DNA of 64,000 bases from Phorcus lineatus (GCA_921293015.1 OV121086.1:27204254-27268253); one strand, 5' to 3'; counted from the first letter of the stretch, positions 46,213 through 59,672 are shown. A program made the numbers and translations. Notes: generated by a model from the sequence alone, not told the origin.

Positions 46213-48359
46213 TTTAATATTAACAATATATTTTACATGATAAGTTTGTTCTTTACCTAAAAACGATTGCATTTTGAACGAGTTCCCGGTGTAAGGTGCA
46301 ATTTAAATTGTTCAAGTACCATGTAAAATCTGGTTTAGTATCAACTTACTCCTTCATCCTGTTCTTTCAATCTCCGTACTGATGGTAACTGTCTAAAACC
46401 TTTTGATAGACACGACAGTAGAAGATGCAGATATTAACAATGAAGACGACTCGTGTGATGGTTCGTGTATGAGTTACTGAAATATCACAGAAGTTAATTA
46501 ATATTTACACAGTGTTATGTGTAAAACAGTTATTTTCATGTGATAACAATCAACCATGTGAATGTGTATTTGCAAATTTGTTCCTAAACAGACCTTGAGG
46601 TATTCTACATTTTCTAATAAGGGTAAAAGTATGGCAGGACAATATTTAATATCCGGACATTCTGGTCTACGACATAAATAACAGCTTGGAAACATCGTTT
46701 ATAAAAGTCTAGATATCAATAAATGATAAATCATAAATTAATCTTTTCACTATTTTTTAAACTGGACAGGACACGTCTATGTTCACGCAATGTTCATATG
46801 AAATCATAAAGTCAATACAGTTACTTTTAAAATTCTTTCAAAAATATTTTTGGTTGTTCAGGAAAATTTCAAGTTGAAGAAATACATGGAGTTTTGGTTA
46901 TAAAAGCTTAGTCTTTATAAAGGTAAATGTAAACAACTAGTTGTTGGTATGAATAGACAAAGGCTTTGATTAATTGTAAACATCAACCAAGCTGTCAATA
47001 GGTACTTTGTCTGATGTTGCGTGGTGTCTGAAATGATTGTATCTTCCAAGGTAAATCGAGGAAAACCAAAGGGGAGCCTTTGGGCCGGTAAGCTTGATAT
47101 TGGCGTTGTACAAAATGAATGTATGAAAAAAATTTCAAATCGATATGTCAACACAGTACTAGAGGCCGATTGAACATATAATGTCTGCTTTATGAACATT
47201 TCCCTGATAGGGTAAGGTAAATGAAGTAAAGCATGTGACATTTAAAACGATTGAAACAAAGGCAAAATATAATTTTAAATGGTAGCATTACACATCACAT
47301 TATGAAAGGAAATAACAACATGTGTGATTCATGTAATTTACAAAATAAAAATGCCTGTATAACTTGTAGTTTGTTTTCTTTTCTGCTTTGCTTTGTAAAA
47401 GCATTCATTTTCAGATGGTAACAAAAAAGCACATTGTTTTTTATGTTATCGCACCTTCTTATAAAAAATATTACAAATATCCGATATATTAGCTTTCAAT
47501 TATCTATAACACAGATCGGGTATATTTTTAGTACAAACGTTCTTTCGAAATATGAATTATAAGTACACGTTAAAAAAGGGAATACTTTATATCATAATTG
47601 CTACATTCCATCAAACACAGTGTACATGTATGAAGGAAATGCTAAAGTAGATCACGAACTAAAACGAACAACCTCTCCTAGGCAGCGGATGCATCTGGCA
47701 ACACACAGATCCGGCTTGTAATGATACGCAATTTGGGAAACTGTCAATTCAAAATGACATTGAGTATGTATAATAAAATTTCAATTGGTTTTCATACTAC
47801 CAAAATACTATATTTGTTCATTTGATTTTAGTTTAACACTGAAATGCCATTTTTATGACAGTAAATGATTTTCAATGCAATTCTGATAGTTCTTATATGT
47901 TTGCAGAGGTTAAAATAAAACATCCCAATTAGATGTATACCAATCTGAAACCAGAAACGTCAATCTGTCTAATTGTCTGCCATAAATGAACATTAACTTT
48001 AGTTAACTTAAGAAGCGGTGCAATGTCCGTTTTGCGATCAAAAACTGTAGGGATGTCATTAAACCGAACCAATGATAATATATAACCTTTTTTAGAAATT
48101 ATATTTGTTGGTGAAGTTGATGTTTCTAAATCTGTAAAAAGAAACCAACATCAAACAAAACCATAAAGGCAAAACCCTTATTTCAAAGTTGATGCAGTCA
48201 AAATATTTCGTTCTTCGTTTTATAATGCATTTTGAAAAAGACATACTAATACTGAAATAGGTTTTGAGGCGTTTGAAATGATATTTCAACAAAAAAGAAC
48301 TTTATAAACAAACAGGAAACACATTGAGTCGAATGTTACATGTATGTAATCTATATTCC
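46213..48359. other. Intergenic, no gene seen
   Basis: Only unsupported short open frames. Confidence 0.4.
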
Positions 48360-48810
48360 TACAACAAGTATGCACACAGTACAATAACACCCACCAATGG
48401 CAAACTTAAACACACTCATAGCACAGTGAAACACATTTACACACAGTAAAACATACTTAAAGCACAGTGAAACACATTTACACACAGTAAAACATACCCA
48501 AAGCACAGTGATACACATTTACACACAGTAAAACATACTTAAAGCACAGTGAACACATTTACACACAGTAAAACATACCCAAAGCACAGTGAAACATATT
48601 TACACACAGTAAAACATACTCAAAGCACAGTGAAACATATTTACACACAGTAAAACATACTCAAAGCACAGTGAAACATATTTACACACAGTAAAACATA
48701 CTTAAAGCACAGTCATACACATTTACACACAGTAAAACATACTCAAAGCACAGTGAAACACATTTACACACAGTAAAACATACTCAAAGCACAGCGAAAC
48801 ACACTTAGAC
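48360..48810 (+). repeat. 41-bp minisatellite with dimeric unit
   Basis: About nine or ten units. Each joins two related halves, CACAGTGAAACACATTTACA and CACAGTAAAACATACTTAAAG-like. Variation is mostly at a few fixed positions (TT/CC/TC before AAAG, ACA/ATA). Confidence 0.93.
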
Positions 48811-49445
48811 AGTTAAATATACACATAGCAAAGTGAAACACACTTTGACACAGTACAAAACACTCATAGTAAATTTACACACTTAGACACGGTAAAACAC
48901 ACTCATAGTAAAGTGAAACACACTTACCCACAGAAAAATATATTCATAGCAAAGTGAAACATACGTAGACACAGTACATTATACTCGTAGCAACGTGAAA
49001 CACACTTAGACGTCATACTCGTAGCAAAGTGATCCACGCTATTGACATGGCACATGTAAACAACCTCAAAGCAAACTGAAGCAATCACTGGCACAATGAA
49101 ACACCTTAGCACAGACACAATCACAGTAAAGTTTAACACACTCAAAATAAAGTTTAACACACTTAGACACAGTAAAACACACTCATAGTAAAGTTAATCA
49201 CACTTATAGTAAAATATACACACAGCAAAGTGAAATACACTTAATAACAGTAAAATATATTCATAGCAAAGTGAAACACACTTAGACACATTAAAATAAA
49301 CTCATAGCAACGTGAAACACACTAAGTGTCTAAAGTCTAAAGACGTCATACTCCTAGCAAAGTGAAACGCACTATTGACATAGCACATGTAAACAACCTC
49401 AAAGCAAAATGAAACAATAAAACACTTTAGCAAAGACACACTCGT
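48811..49445 (+). repeat. Degenerate extension of the minisatellite
   Basis: Decayed CACAGTAAAACACACTCATAG and AGCAAAGTGAAACACACTTA units. A longer block (GACGTCATACTC to CAACCTCAAAGCAAA) occurs twice, near 49010 and 49340, suggesting a higher-order period. Confidence 0.8.
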
Positions 49446-51629
49446 AACCACACGGGCGTGAATCGCTGAGAAATATACATAGAAAGACATATGGCTCACT
49501 CATAGTAACGAAATAAAACACATACCAATGGCAAGATCTTCTATCGTAGGTTTAGTTTTATCTGTCAAGCTCACGGAGATTCAGGGACAATATATTTCAA
49601 TGCATAAAACATTATAAAAACCAACACGGTTTACCTACCATGTCCAACTAGGTTTAAAATACATGCAGAAATGTAAACATAATATTTGTTTTGATAAAAA
49701 TAAGTAATAATACCGCTAAAAATGTCCTCTTTGGAAAAAAACTGTAAATACTTATAATTGTTTGTGTAAATAAACAACCAAGATAATATACGGCATAAAT
49801 AAATCTATACAATGTTCCAGTTCTTGATTGTTATTTTTCATATTCATATTGTATAAGAGGAAATTATGTTATATTTCCTTTGTTGTCAACTGAAATCTAA
49901 ATTTAATTGTCTAGTTGTACAAACAAACAAATATCAATTGTGCTGATAAAATTCAGTTTTTACTTCAATAAGAAGTGTTGAGCAAAAGTTACAACAAATG
50001 TGATATATTCAATCTTATATTTACTGATTAATATAAAATAATGTTGCCACTATAAATGTAACGTATTCCTACGTTGTATCGTGAGTTTCCCATCGTTCGA
50101 TTTGGGCGAGTTACCTCCCTTACACCGCCATTTTAATATTTGACTCATCAGCGAAATTAGATTCCTTAGTATCAACGAAGCCGGAAAATCTTCGTGTAAA
50201 CCAGTCTAAACTGTTTATATCTTGAATTATTGATTGTGCGCAGTGGTAATGCAAAACTTGAACCCGTCATGAGATGTGAACTTGAGGAAAATAAACAAAG
50301 CGGTTTTTAACGAACCTCATATAAAAAATCAATTTTTCCTGTTTACCGTTTTTCCAACAACCATAGATTCTTTTTGTATAAATGTAGACTTACAGTATTT
50401 AATTAGTGATAGAAGAGTTGTTTTGTGTAATTAATTTGTGTAGTTTTCAACTTTTTTACATTGAATTTCATTTTATACATCACACAAAGGTGAAAATCTA
50501 TTTTGATATAAAATCTGAATTGGATGTACGTTTAAATTTGTTATTTGTTTTGATATCAATGTTTAAAATAATTTTTTAAAAACTTCGATATTATAAAGAA
50601 GTATATTTATTGTATTTCAACATATGCATAACCTCTTTGTACGGTGGAATGTAAGTTAGCAACACGTAAGAAACGCGTCTGAAAAAAAATATTTCAAGTA
50701 TAGTTCGTTGAAAGTTGTTTGTTTTTATAACGGATTTGTCAATGAATTAGAACCAGAGACAAGTGAAGATGATGACATTAAAAATGTAATGCCTCTTATA
50801 TCTCATGCAATGTATCTTATGGTAATTGATATAACTAATGTTCCTTATACATAACTTCAAACATAAACTTTCCCAGATAAAAAGTACGAAGCATGTTTTG
50901 CAGAATTTTGGTCTTATGAGAGTTTTATGTACTTATACTACTTAGTTACTAGGTTAATTCAGGTAAATCATATTACTGCAAATTTACTTGACATCTTTTT
51001 AAGATTAAGTAAACAAATAACACATGTTGATCATAACACTTCAATTCAGTTTGAGGAATATCTCAATGTATGTTTATCAAAAACATAAAAACCGAAGACA
51101 CCCCACCTTGTTACATATGAAGGTCATAAACATCAAGAAATCATTAGCAACATTTTGATCGCACCTATCCTGAATATTTCTTCTATCATATTCAGATAGG
51201 CGCACCGATTGCATGATTAGTTTTCCAGTGCAATTTCCGTGTTTATGTCAGTTATATCACCTGTGGCAGCCGAAATGCGTCTCAAATTCCATTCCAAGAG
51301 AGCACTCGCACGCGCCTCCAAGGAGAAAAATATTTTCCCACGGTATTTATTCCTTCTTGTAAGTTCGTTATCTCATTAGAAATTGGCAAAGGCGGAACTT
51401 ATCGGCAGACGCTGAATTAGCGAATATCAGTACACTCAAGTAGCGACATGCGAGGTTGGAAACACGAGAATTACGGGCGGCGCGTGCGTGCTGTGGTTGA
51501 TTTCATACAATTTACAATTTGTTTATTCTACGCAGAATGCCACACATATTTTGTGGATTGAGATGATGTTCATTTCCTGCATTTTAAGAGCGTATATACA
51601 GTCAATGTGTACTGAGAAGTTACTTTCTA
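49446..51629. other. Intergenic, no gene seen
   Basis: One GAGTTACCTCCCTTA motif at 50108..50122. A locally GC-richer stretch near 51250..51500 has no recognised feature. Confidence 0.4.
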
Positions 51630-51870
51630 ATACGTGAAAAGCGTGGAATAAAGTATATTTTATGAAAAATCGTGAAGTAGAGTGTGAATAATGTTAATTT
51701 CATGTTAAGTGAAAATTTTGGCGTAGAGACAATGTTTATTCAAATGCACGTGAAAAGCATGATGTATAGACGATGCTTATTCCAATGATGGCCTTTCATA
51801 CACGTGGAAAGCATGGTGTAGAGAATGTTTATTCCATTGATGTTTATTTCATGCACGTGAAAAGCGTAAT
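51630..51870 (+). repeat. Degenerate tandem repeat with ACGTGAAAAGC motif
   Basis: Four to five units of roughly 60 to 70 bp containing ACGTGAAAAGCNTNNTGTA, AATGTTTATTCCA and TTTCATGCACGTG-like blocks. The open frame at 51773..52000 partly reflects it. Confidence 0.65.
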
Positions 51871-52774
51871 GTCTGTTCTGATAAAACTTATCTTCTCAAT
51901 GTCAGAAATGAACATGATAGACGCGTTAATTTCAACTATGATGGTTCTTTTGAAAAGTGGTCAGTTATACACAAAATGTATTGTGCATCGGTTAAATTGA
52001 GTAAAATAAATATTATGCATACTGATACTTTTTTAAACGGGAGGTCCCCGAACTGTTCATTTCATCTTTATTTATATTTTTGCGAAAACTTTTTCAAGTT
52101 ATTTAAACGTTTTTTATCTTTAATTGTTGGCGCTTGAACATACATTCCATAATGGATTGATGCAAATTCAATGTTTAACATAGGAATGTTATTGCAGATA
52201 CAAAGATAAACATAACGTTTGATGTTTTTGGATAATATAAATTTTCATGTACCTGGTGGCTAGTACGTGTAATATTCTGCGGAATGTTGCACATAAAATG
52301 CATACACTGCGCTAGCTCATGATGATGTTCCAGGTTTACCTGAGGAATCTGCCTGCGGTTGGCATACCTTAAGCTGATGTTTTATTTCATGAACATTAAG
52401 AACGTCTAAACGAAATTGTTCCGAAATGAATGCAGGATAATTCATTAACGATGCGTGCTAACCTATTTCGAACCTTAACAGCCACCGGAAGTTATTACCT
52501 CTATTTAATTACTACGTGTAAAAGTAAATGAGGCGCTGAGATCAAAGGAAAGGTGTCCAGCCAAGTTACGAAGATGTGTACATGTACGTAATATATAACG
52601 AGCTTTATGCCACCCACAGTCATGTGTAAAGGGAGCTAATTCAGTAAGATTTCCAGTTGGAGTGGCATTTTCTGCAGTGATAACTCTACCTTAACAAGAG
52701 GGATATATCCGCTTCCGGTCCGCCATCTCGTTTTTGTATTTTTGTTGTTGCAAACTTTCCCATATCACTCTATA
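51871..52774. other. Intergenic, no gene seen
   Basis: A short CCGCTTCCGGTCCGCCATCT stretch near 52709 resembles ETS/YY1-type sites; no gene found near it. Confidence 0.35.
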
Positions 52775-53130
52775 GCAGCTGCTATTACAACATTACCCTG
52801 AGTTCAAATGGATTTGTGTCACTATCATAGATCAGCGGTATAGATGATAAAACTGATTGCAAGAAAATACAATGATTTCTAAACGAACGTACAAAGTTCG
52901 GTAATCTACGCAAATCCATTCCTCAACCGATTTAGATATTCACACTAAAATGGCCACATGCAGATTTCGCTTGACGCGTGACACCTAATTCTCCGACTAC
53001 GGATAATATTTTTGTGTCAATAGATATTTTACCCTCCGATTGAAACATATATATGTCGTATAAACAATGATTTAATGTGCGAAACTAGAACAAATGGAAA
53101 CATTCAAAATAACGGTCTACAGTGCCCTTA
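52775..53130 (+). repeat. MITE-like family member, diverged full length
   Basis: Interior AAACGAACGTACAAAG, CACACTAAAATGGCCACATG, CTCCGACTACGGATAATATT and TTTTACCCTCCGATTG follows the family order. The right end is GGTCTACAGTGCCCTTAATT. About 355 bp. Confidence 0.65.
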
Positions 53131-54153
53131 ATTAAAGTACACCTATCTTAATTCCAGATGGAAAGGAAACCATTTCTCAAGACATTACAAGGCAGATCGG
53201 GTCAGCTGTCAGCTTCTGTCATGTGGAAACGTAGCTCTAACATACATTAGCTGTTTTGTTCTCATTTAGAACTTTGTATGTGTCCTCATTTGTTTCGTGT
53301 ACTTTTGTAAAATGTTGCTGCAAACTATCACTCCACAACTTCACGTTTCACAAATTTCATTTGAATTAAATCGCTGTTGAACGCTTTAATTCCTCTTACC
53401 GCGTTCTGTTTAATTTCCTTTTTTTCCAAATACGCCATAAAGTTGACAATAGTTGTCTTTACGCATGCAATTCAAACAATCGCGATCGATTCAGGAAAAA
53501 GTTGTCAATGCGCATGGAAAGCTTTCTATGGTGTTCTTTCAAACTATTTTCTACTTTAAATAGAATTATCATTATTTGTTTGGTTGATATGCTCTTACTC
53601 ATACATATCTTTTTTAAATTTAGCAAATTAGAATAATAAACATTGTATGTAAGTTTCATTTGACTAATTTTAAAACATTTAAAACAATAATAATAACATA
53701 ATTATAGATACCAAATGCTTATCAACCACACATGACATTCCAGACATATATCCCTTTTTGATCTATGATAATCAGATTTCTGATGAGAGTGGCCTAGTAC
53801 ATTTCGATTTGTTTGAGGTTGAAAGTAATTATCAAATGTTTTGCATGAAATATATAGCGATAATATCTAACTTCCATGCACGTGAATTTGGGATTCGTTC
53901 AAAGCACTCCTGCTTTCTGTTAATTTGTTGTGAAACAGAAGCCGACCGATGGCCATAAATAGAGGAAGAGCAGGAAATGAACAACCATCGGCCAAGGTCC
54001 GTATTCCGGCTTCAGATAAATCCAATAACCTTGAGACGCAGGGCCATAGACTGGTCGGGGCAGTTCTTTTAATCTGCAAATGTCTTCTCATCTCTATTTA
54101 CCCGTTAATTTTTCAAATATTCTCACAAATCTATACAATTAGTATTAAATGGC
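53131..54153. other. Intergenic with an unexplained GC-richer patch
   Basis: Base composition rises at about 53940..54085 (ACCGATGGCCATAAATAGAG, ACAACCATCGGCCAAGGTCC). Both strands are open there, but no domain was recognised. Confidence 0.35.
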
Positions 54154-54430
54154 CTTTAAAGAGGCAGAGGCATGTTCTTTTAGATAAATAAAGTGATCTG
54201 ACGAAAATGAAAATAAATGTTAGAAGCTGCAAGACATGTACAGTTAAGCTATACGAATCCAGTTCACTCCCTCTTATGATTAAAACGTATTCACACAAAA
54301 TGACCGACAGTGGCTTTACATTGATACTAGATGATATTTTTCTACGATTGCGTATAATCAGGTTGAGGTTTGAGATGTATTATCCGCAATTCACTGGGTA
54401 AATTTAAAAAAAGAGTGCTATTGCCCCTCA
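54154..54430 (+). repeat. MITE-like family member
   Basis: Left end CTTTAAAGAGGCAGAGGCAT, interior GATCTGACGAAAATGAAAAT, CACACAAAATGACCGACAGT and ATAATCAGGTTGAGG, right end AAAGAGTGCTATTGCCCCTC. About 277 bp. Confidence 0.68.
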
Positions 54431-55862
54431 CAAGAGACGCCCAGAGTGCCAGTACAAACTTGTTTTGGCAACATATACAAATGAAACTTCCCCGCTACAC
54501 GTGCACATTTCACTTACTGGCTATTTCAACTTATAAATTGTGCAAACTTGTCTGTGCCGGCTCTTCTTGCTACTGCAGTTTTATATTATCAGAAATGTAC
54601 TTGAATCAACATATCACCGAAGCAGGCTCTGCCCTCAAACAGATAAACTCGGTTGTAATGCAACAAGACTTAGAGTGGCTAGCGACTGAGGATAGCGCAA
54701 TCATTGCCTTGCAGTTGAAGTTGAAATAACGATAAACATAGCTAAACATACATATCAGCCATATCATGACACGTCCATTGATTTTGATAATACAACTGCA
54801 TAAGTAATTGAATTGCAGAGCACCTAAAATTTCGATTGACCGATAATGTTGCCAAATATATAACATTGATGCATCTTATGAAATCGCATTGTGCAGTTCA
54901 ACTAAAAGTCACTTGACTTATACCTAAATAATTAAACTGTACTATGGGCCACTGAGCCTTAAACACTGACTAAACATGTGTGTCTGTCTGTCTGTTTGAC
55001 ATGGAATACAATAAGAATTTCGAATTTCGAACTTAATCTCAGAAAAACAATTTGCCCAACTGTGGATACATAATTAAAGAAAGTGCAATCGATAAAGGTT
55101 GCTAAACTTTATCATTCTTTTGTAGCCCATGCTATAAATCACAATGTTTTATGCGGAAAATAATCGGATATAAAACATGACATATTACTGATGACATTGA
55201 CGAAATAGGGTCATACACAGTAAGTCACTAAATTGTTGAGTCACTGATAAGACGAGTATTACGTGTGCATTCTCTCGTATTGTGGAATATCTTGATCATA
55301 ACAACATCTGCTAAATTCTTAAGGAAGACGCTGATTTAATCACATAACATTATTCAATGCTTTTAACATTTTAAAAATTTCAGCGGCGTTAACTCGGTGT
55401 TGTGATACTTCTTCTATAAAGAAACAATGTTTTATCATCTACATAAATTATTACCTTTTACCTCTTGTATTTGACATGAACCTAAAAATTTTTTTTCATT
55501 TTTCATAAATTCAAATTAAATTATGTGTATATTGCTGCTAAAATTACATACCACTTAGTATTTAAGTAAATGTCTATCCCATTCAACAACATTTTTAAAT
55601 TCCCAAAAATGCCAGTTTACACTAAAACTGCAGCGTGTCTATTTTGAATGAGGCGAGTTGTGTATTCCAACGTTATGTTTTAACAAATGGGATGCTACAA
55701 GACGTGTTTGACTTCTCGGTGGCTCTTCAACATTGGATCATATTACTAACACACAAACATTAGCATGTTTGTCTCGTGGCTTTACAAACGTGTGCACAGG
55801 ACACACAGACCCTCATTCACAAGGACTTGCTATCCACGCTTGTTTGCATTATTTGTTTACCC
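54431..55862. other. Intergenic, no gene seen
   Basis: Short unsupported open frames; a short CTGT run near 54980. Confidence 0.4.
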
Positions 55863-55998
55863 CACGTGACGTCAGTGCATAGAGGTCATTTCCGGGGTCA
55901 CCGGAAATGCCAACACTTGACTTTCTGTAGGCAGTTACAAGGATTAGACTGTGCAGTTGCATTGGCTTGTTGTTCTAGAACGGGGAAGCTTTATAAAA
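55863..55998 (+). promoter_or_regulatory. Promoter-like cluster: E-box/CRE, ETS palindrome, TATA box
   Basis: CACGTG and TGACGTCA overlap at 55863..55874. A perfect inverted repeat CATTTCCGG-GGTCA-CCGGAAATG follows at 55887..55909, carrying two ETS cores. TATAAAA lies at 55992..55998. The order and spacing resemble a TATA-containing promoter reading rightwards. No transcript is known from the sequence, and the + strand open frame 55776..56006 crosses it. Confidence 0.3.
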
Positions 55999-58439
55999 AC
56001 TTTTGAGTGTTAGTGTTAAAGACATGCGTTTATTTTGAAGTTACAATTTATATGAACTATCAATGTTGTTCAAATACAGTGGCTTTTTCAGTAATTGATA
56101 GCACGAGTTTCCATTGATCCTTGACTGTACTCCTTTATTTTGACGACAAGATTTACATTAGAGTAGGAGTACGTTGTTTATGTTTTTCTTAACTTAAAAA
56201 TTATTGAAATTTTTAAAATTCAGTATGTACAATTTAAAAGACGAATTGGTAACATATGATTGTTAGCATTGTCCATTATTGTATCTATACACAGTGACTT
56301 TAGTTTTATATTTTGCGAAGGGGAGTAAGTTCTACAAGGTTACAAGCGGAGTATGTTAGCAATTGATACTTCGAGTGCTTACAATGTATATCGATACATA
56401 CAGGATACATAGTGAGAATCAAACGAGCATTGTCAAAATCTTAAACATCCCGATTCGCTGATTTGAACTTACTTACAATCATTCACTGCATCTAAAAAAT
56501 CAGAACACTTACAATCAGTTTGTTGAGTAGTCATCAAGTTGCCAGGAATTTTTTTATATGAGTGTAACTGCATCTTGTACAATAAAAACTTCGTTAACGT
56601 CAAATGAGAAAATAGTTGAGGAATACTTGTATTGAATCAAAGCAAAAGCCAAAATGTTTATTCAACGAAGTCAGTAAAACCGACTTGGCCCAAAATTGCA
56701 ACTTGATGGAGCGGCAGCAAAAGAGTTAAGGGAATAAGCAGAGTGTTGACCCTAGAAAATAGTACAACAAGGAGAGCGACAGTAAGTAACATGTAACATC
56801 TATTTGTCAATGGCACCACAAGGGTTAAGGGAGTTTGGCCCCTAGTGAATACATCACAGTCATTCTGACATATAAATTTGCCTAATTTCCAAGAATTGTC
56901 CGTTATTAAGAATAAGTGTTGAAGGGTTAATTCCTAACTCCAGGGCAGGGATGACATTTTGAAATTGTTTTCAATTGCATCATGGAAATTCGGTACGGGA
57001 AACTTTATGTGTCAAAAAATGTGACACACTTCCTGTGCTAATTACAACGGAAACGGAAATAGTTCGATAAAAATTAACATTGCCGTGAGGGTTTGCTTTA
57101 GAACTGATTTACAAGAGCTGCCTTTTTCATGTTTTGTGACGCGTGGTTCAAATGTAAAGTTCTAAAATGAAAGCCGCTATTTTGTTTCAAGGGTTTTTCA
57201 AATTGTGTTTCAGGTATTAGATATCGTCTTTGCCACTCTGTCATTTGACGAATAGTCCATGCATGACCCCAGTGACTTGAATCATAAACAAGCATAAACC
57301 TGTGTTAAGACATATTCATGATTATGATTATTACAAATGACGTGAGGCAAATAGCCAATGCCTTATGTCAGGACAATGAATTATGTACATTCAAACACGC
57401 CTGTGTTCATGATTATTATCAATTATTTGAGACATAAACAGTGACATTTTTTATACGTGAACATATGCATTTTGCCTAGCAATGATTGTTTCAGCGTCGG
57501 TTCCAGTATTTAGTCGTCTGTGACGTAATTTATCAAATGTTCGTGACGTCATTGAAAATGGCATATGTTTATGTGATCTAAAGTAATAAAACGGTTAATG
57601 AAGACATTATCACACTGGAATGTGTATCACATTACGCAAACTCGAACATAATTGTGTATAACCCTATCACTCGCTCTCCCTCGGGTTATGCAAAAAATGC
57701 GTTAAAAAGGCCTCAACAGTGCCTAGAGAAAAACGATCCGTTGAAATACAAGATTTTCAAATGTGGACCACTTATAAACGTGCTTCAAACACTCACTCAC
57801 TCTAAGCAAATCATGAAATCGTTATCAAAAGCACTTTTGAAGTGTCTGAGAGTTAGTTTAATAGAATGACCTTGACCCTCACTGACCTTGTGTCGCTACA
57901 GAATGTTTTCTATGCTGCGGTCTTGGTGAGCCGGTTTGTTTACTTGTGCCCAACCAAAACAGAACCTGTAAACAAGAAAGACGTTCGTCTCTACTTTGAA
58001 GGAGTGAATGAACTCCCTTACACGTTATCATGACACCAGTTTACGTCAATCCATCAAAAGCATACATAGCGAAGCCATGCTACTCCTCTTGTTAAGAGTC
58101 CGTTTTACCTTTCAGTGTGTAAAGGCTGTCTCTAATGACGTTTTCTTGGTATTCTGTTATGTTATTCCATATGCCGATCCTAGGGGACCTTACACAAACT
58201 ATATAACAGAATTAGTTTACTAAGCTTACCTCTCCATCAAAATCATCCAGGGATTTATATCCATACAGTCATACATCTAGACTATATAGGCCAAAAATAT
58301 TTTTTATATCCATACTAGTGGATGTACTTTTTACTTTTATGAAGACTTAATAACGATTTGACAGACTTATATGCTACACTTTAGTAATTCAAGTCAAAAG
58401 TATAATGAATGTAGTTTATGCAAACTGTATGGCATTTAT
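55999..58439. other. Intergenic, no gene seen
   Basis: Two CRE-like sites lie close together: TGACGTAA at 57521..57528 and TGACGTCA at 57544..57551. No exon recognised. Confidence 0.4.
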
Positions 58440-58675
58440 ATGTTTTCTGCATATGCAAATGTTTATTACGATTAAGTTTGAAACTTAGCTATGAAGCATA
58501 CCAATGTTTGTTACCATTCAGTCTTAACTATGAAACAGACCAATGTTTGTTACCATTCAGTCTTAACTATGAAACAGACCAATGTTTGTTACAAGTTAGT
58601 CATGACTTTGAATCATAGTCTTAGCCATTAAGCATACCAATCTTTGTTACGATTTTTAACTACGAAGTAGACCAC
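58440..58675 (+). repeat. 39-bp minisatellite
   Basis: About five units of CTTAACTATGAAACAGACC followed by AATGTTTGTTACCATTCAGT; the central two are near identical. The period is 13 codons, which creates the open frame at 58418..58618. Confidence 0.88.
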
Positions 58676-59602
58676 TATCCATATTTTCAGTTCCGAACTC
58701 TGTCTGTGTAGAACAGTTGTGGAAGAAGCTCTGAAAATTCTTCAGAGGGTAAATGTTTAAAAAAGCAAAACATATCTTAAAAATGTTGTTCCTGATTCTA
58801 AATATAAGCCTTATGACGTCCCTAGAATGATCTTCAGCGATTAGTTGGCTAATCTCCGAATTTTCATAGACTCTGACGCAGTGTTCTTTCTCCAAGGAGC
58901 TGCAAGGAAGATTCGAATCTCCGAACACCTGTCGTGGGCGTGAGAACTCTTCACTCTGCGTGTTTTTTTCACGCCTCCGTTCTATTCTTATCTATTACTT
59001 ATATCCTTATTTCCCCCCGAAACGTATCAAATGAGCTGATAAAAATTGCTGGCACTTTCAACTATCCTAATGGAAATTAAACAGAGGGGATGATTTTCGG
59101 AAAATGTTAATTACGATTCTTATTCATTGTCATTCGATTTAAGGCAAGGAAGTCTAAGCAGGTACCTATTACAATTTTAATTGTTTTATTAACATGTTTG
59201 TGGCGTTTCAAGATGTACATGAGCTGAATTTGAAGTTGTGGTTGTTATATGTTCATGTAAATGGTCTTGGTATGACGAAATGAAACATTATTTTCCGAAA
59301 TGCGAATCTGTAATTTTCATTCTATTTCTAACGTTGTGCATTCTCCGTATTAATATGATACTCAAAAAAACTTATATCACACATAATCAAAGATAACACT
59401 TTTAAAGGTTTATCCAAATACATTATTGAATCAAGACAGCCTGGCGAAAACGTAAAATCTGAAGGATGATGTGTTCATTTGATGAAAATCGCCCACCTCT
59501 CTCCCCTTGAAGCACAAGATGTCCAAAAATAGGTACATCAGCAGACTCTTCAAGAGGTTTGATGTCAGAACGACAAGGAAAGTATATTTTTACCCACTCG
59601 AA
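58676..59602. other. Intergenic, no gene seen
   Basis: No recognisable feature. Confidence 0.4.
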
Positions 59603-59672
59603 ATGCGGTACAGAACATCTGGCTTCTCCCCCTCCTGTTTCTCCCTTCTCGTTTTCTTCTCTGGAGTTTCAG

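Noticed and set aside
48360-48810. Regular repeats that could be taken for a CRISPR array
   Set aside because: The units are contiguous without unique spacers, and the context is animal nuclear DNA; it is a minisatellite.
58418-58618. 66-residue frame with a repeated 13-residue motif
   Set aside because: The 39-bp minisatellite period is a multiple of three, which produces the repeat; outer units break the frame.
59603-59672. Signal peptide MRYRTSGFSPSCFSLLVFFS
   Set aside because: It is encoded by a pyrimidine tract ending in a strong splice acceptor, so it is kept only as an alternative to a spliced terminal exon.
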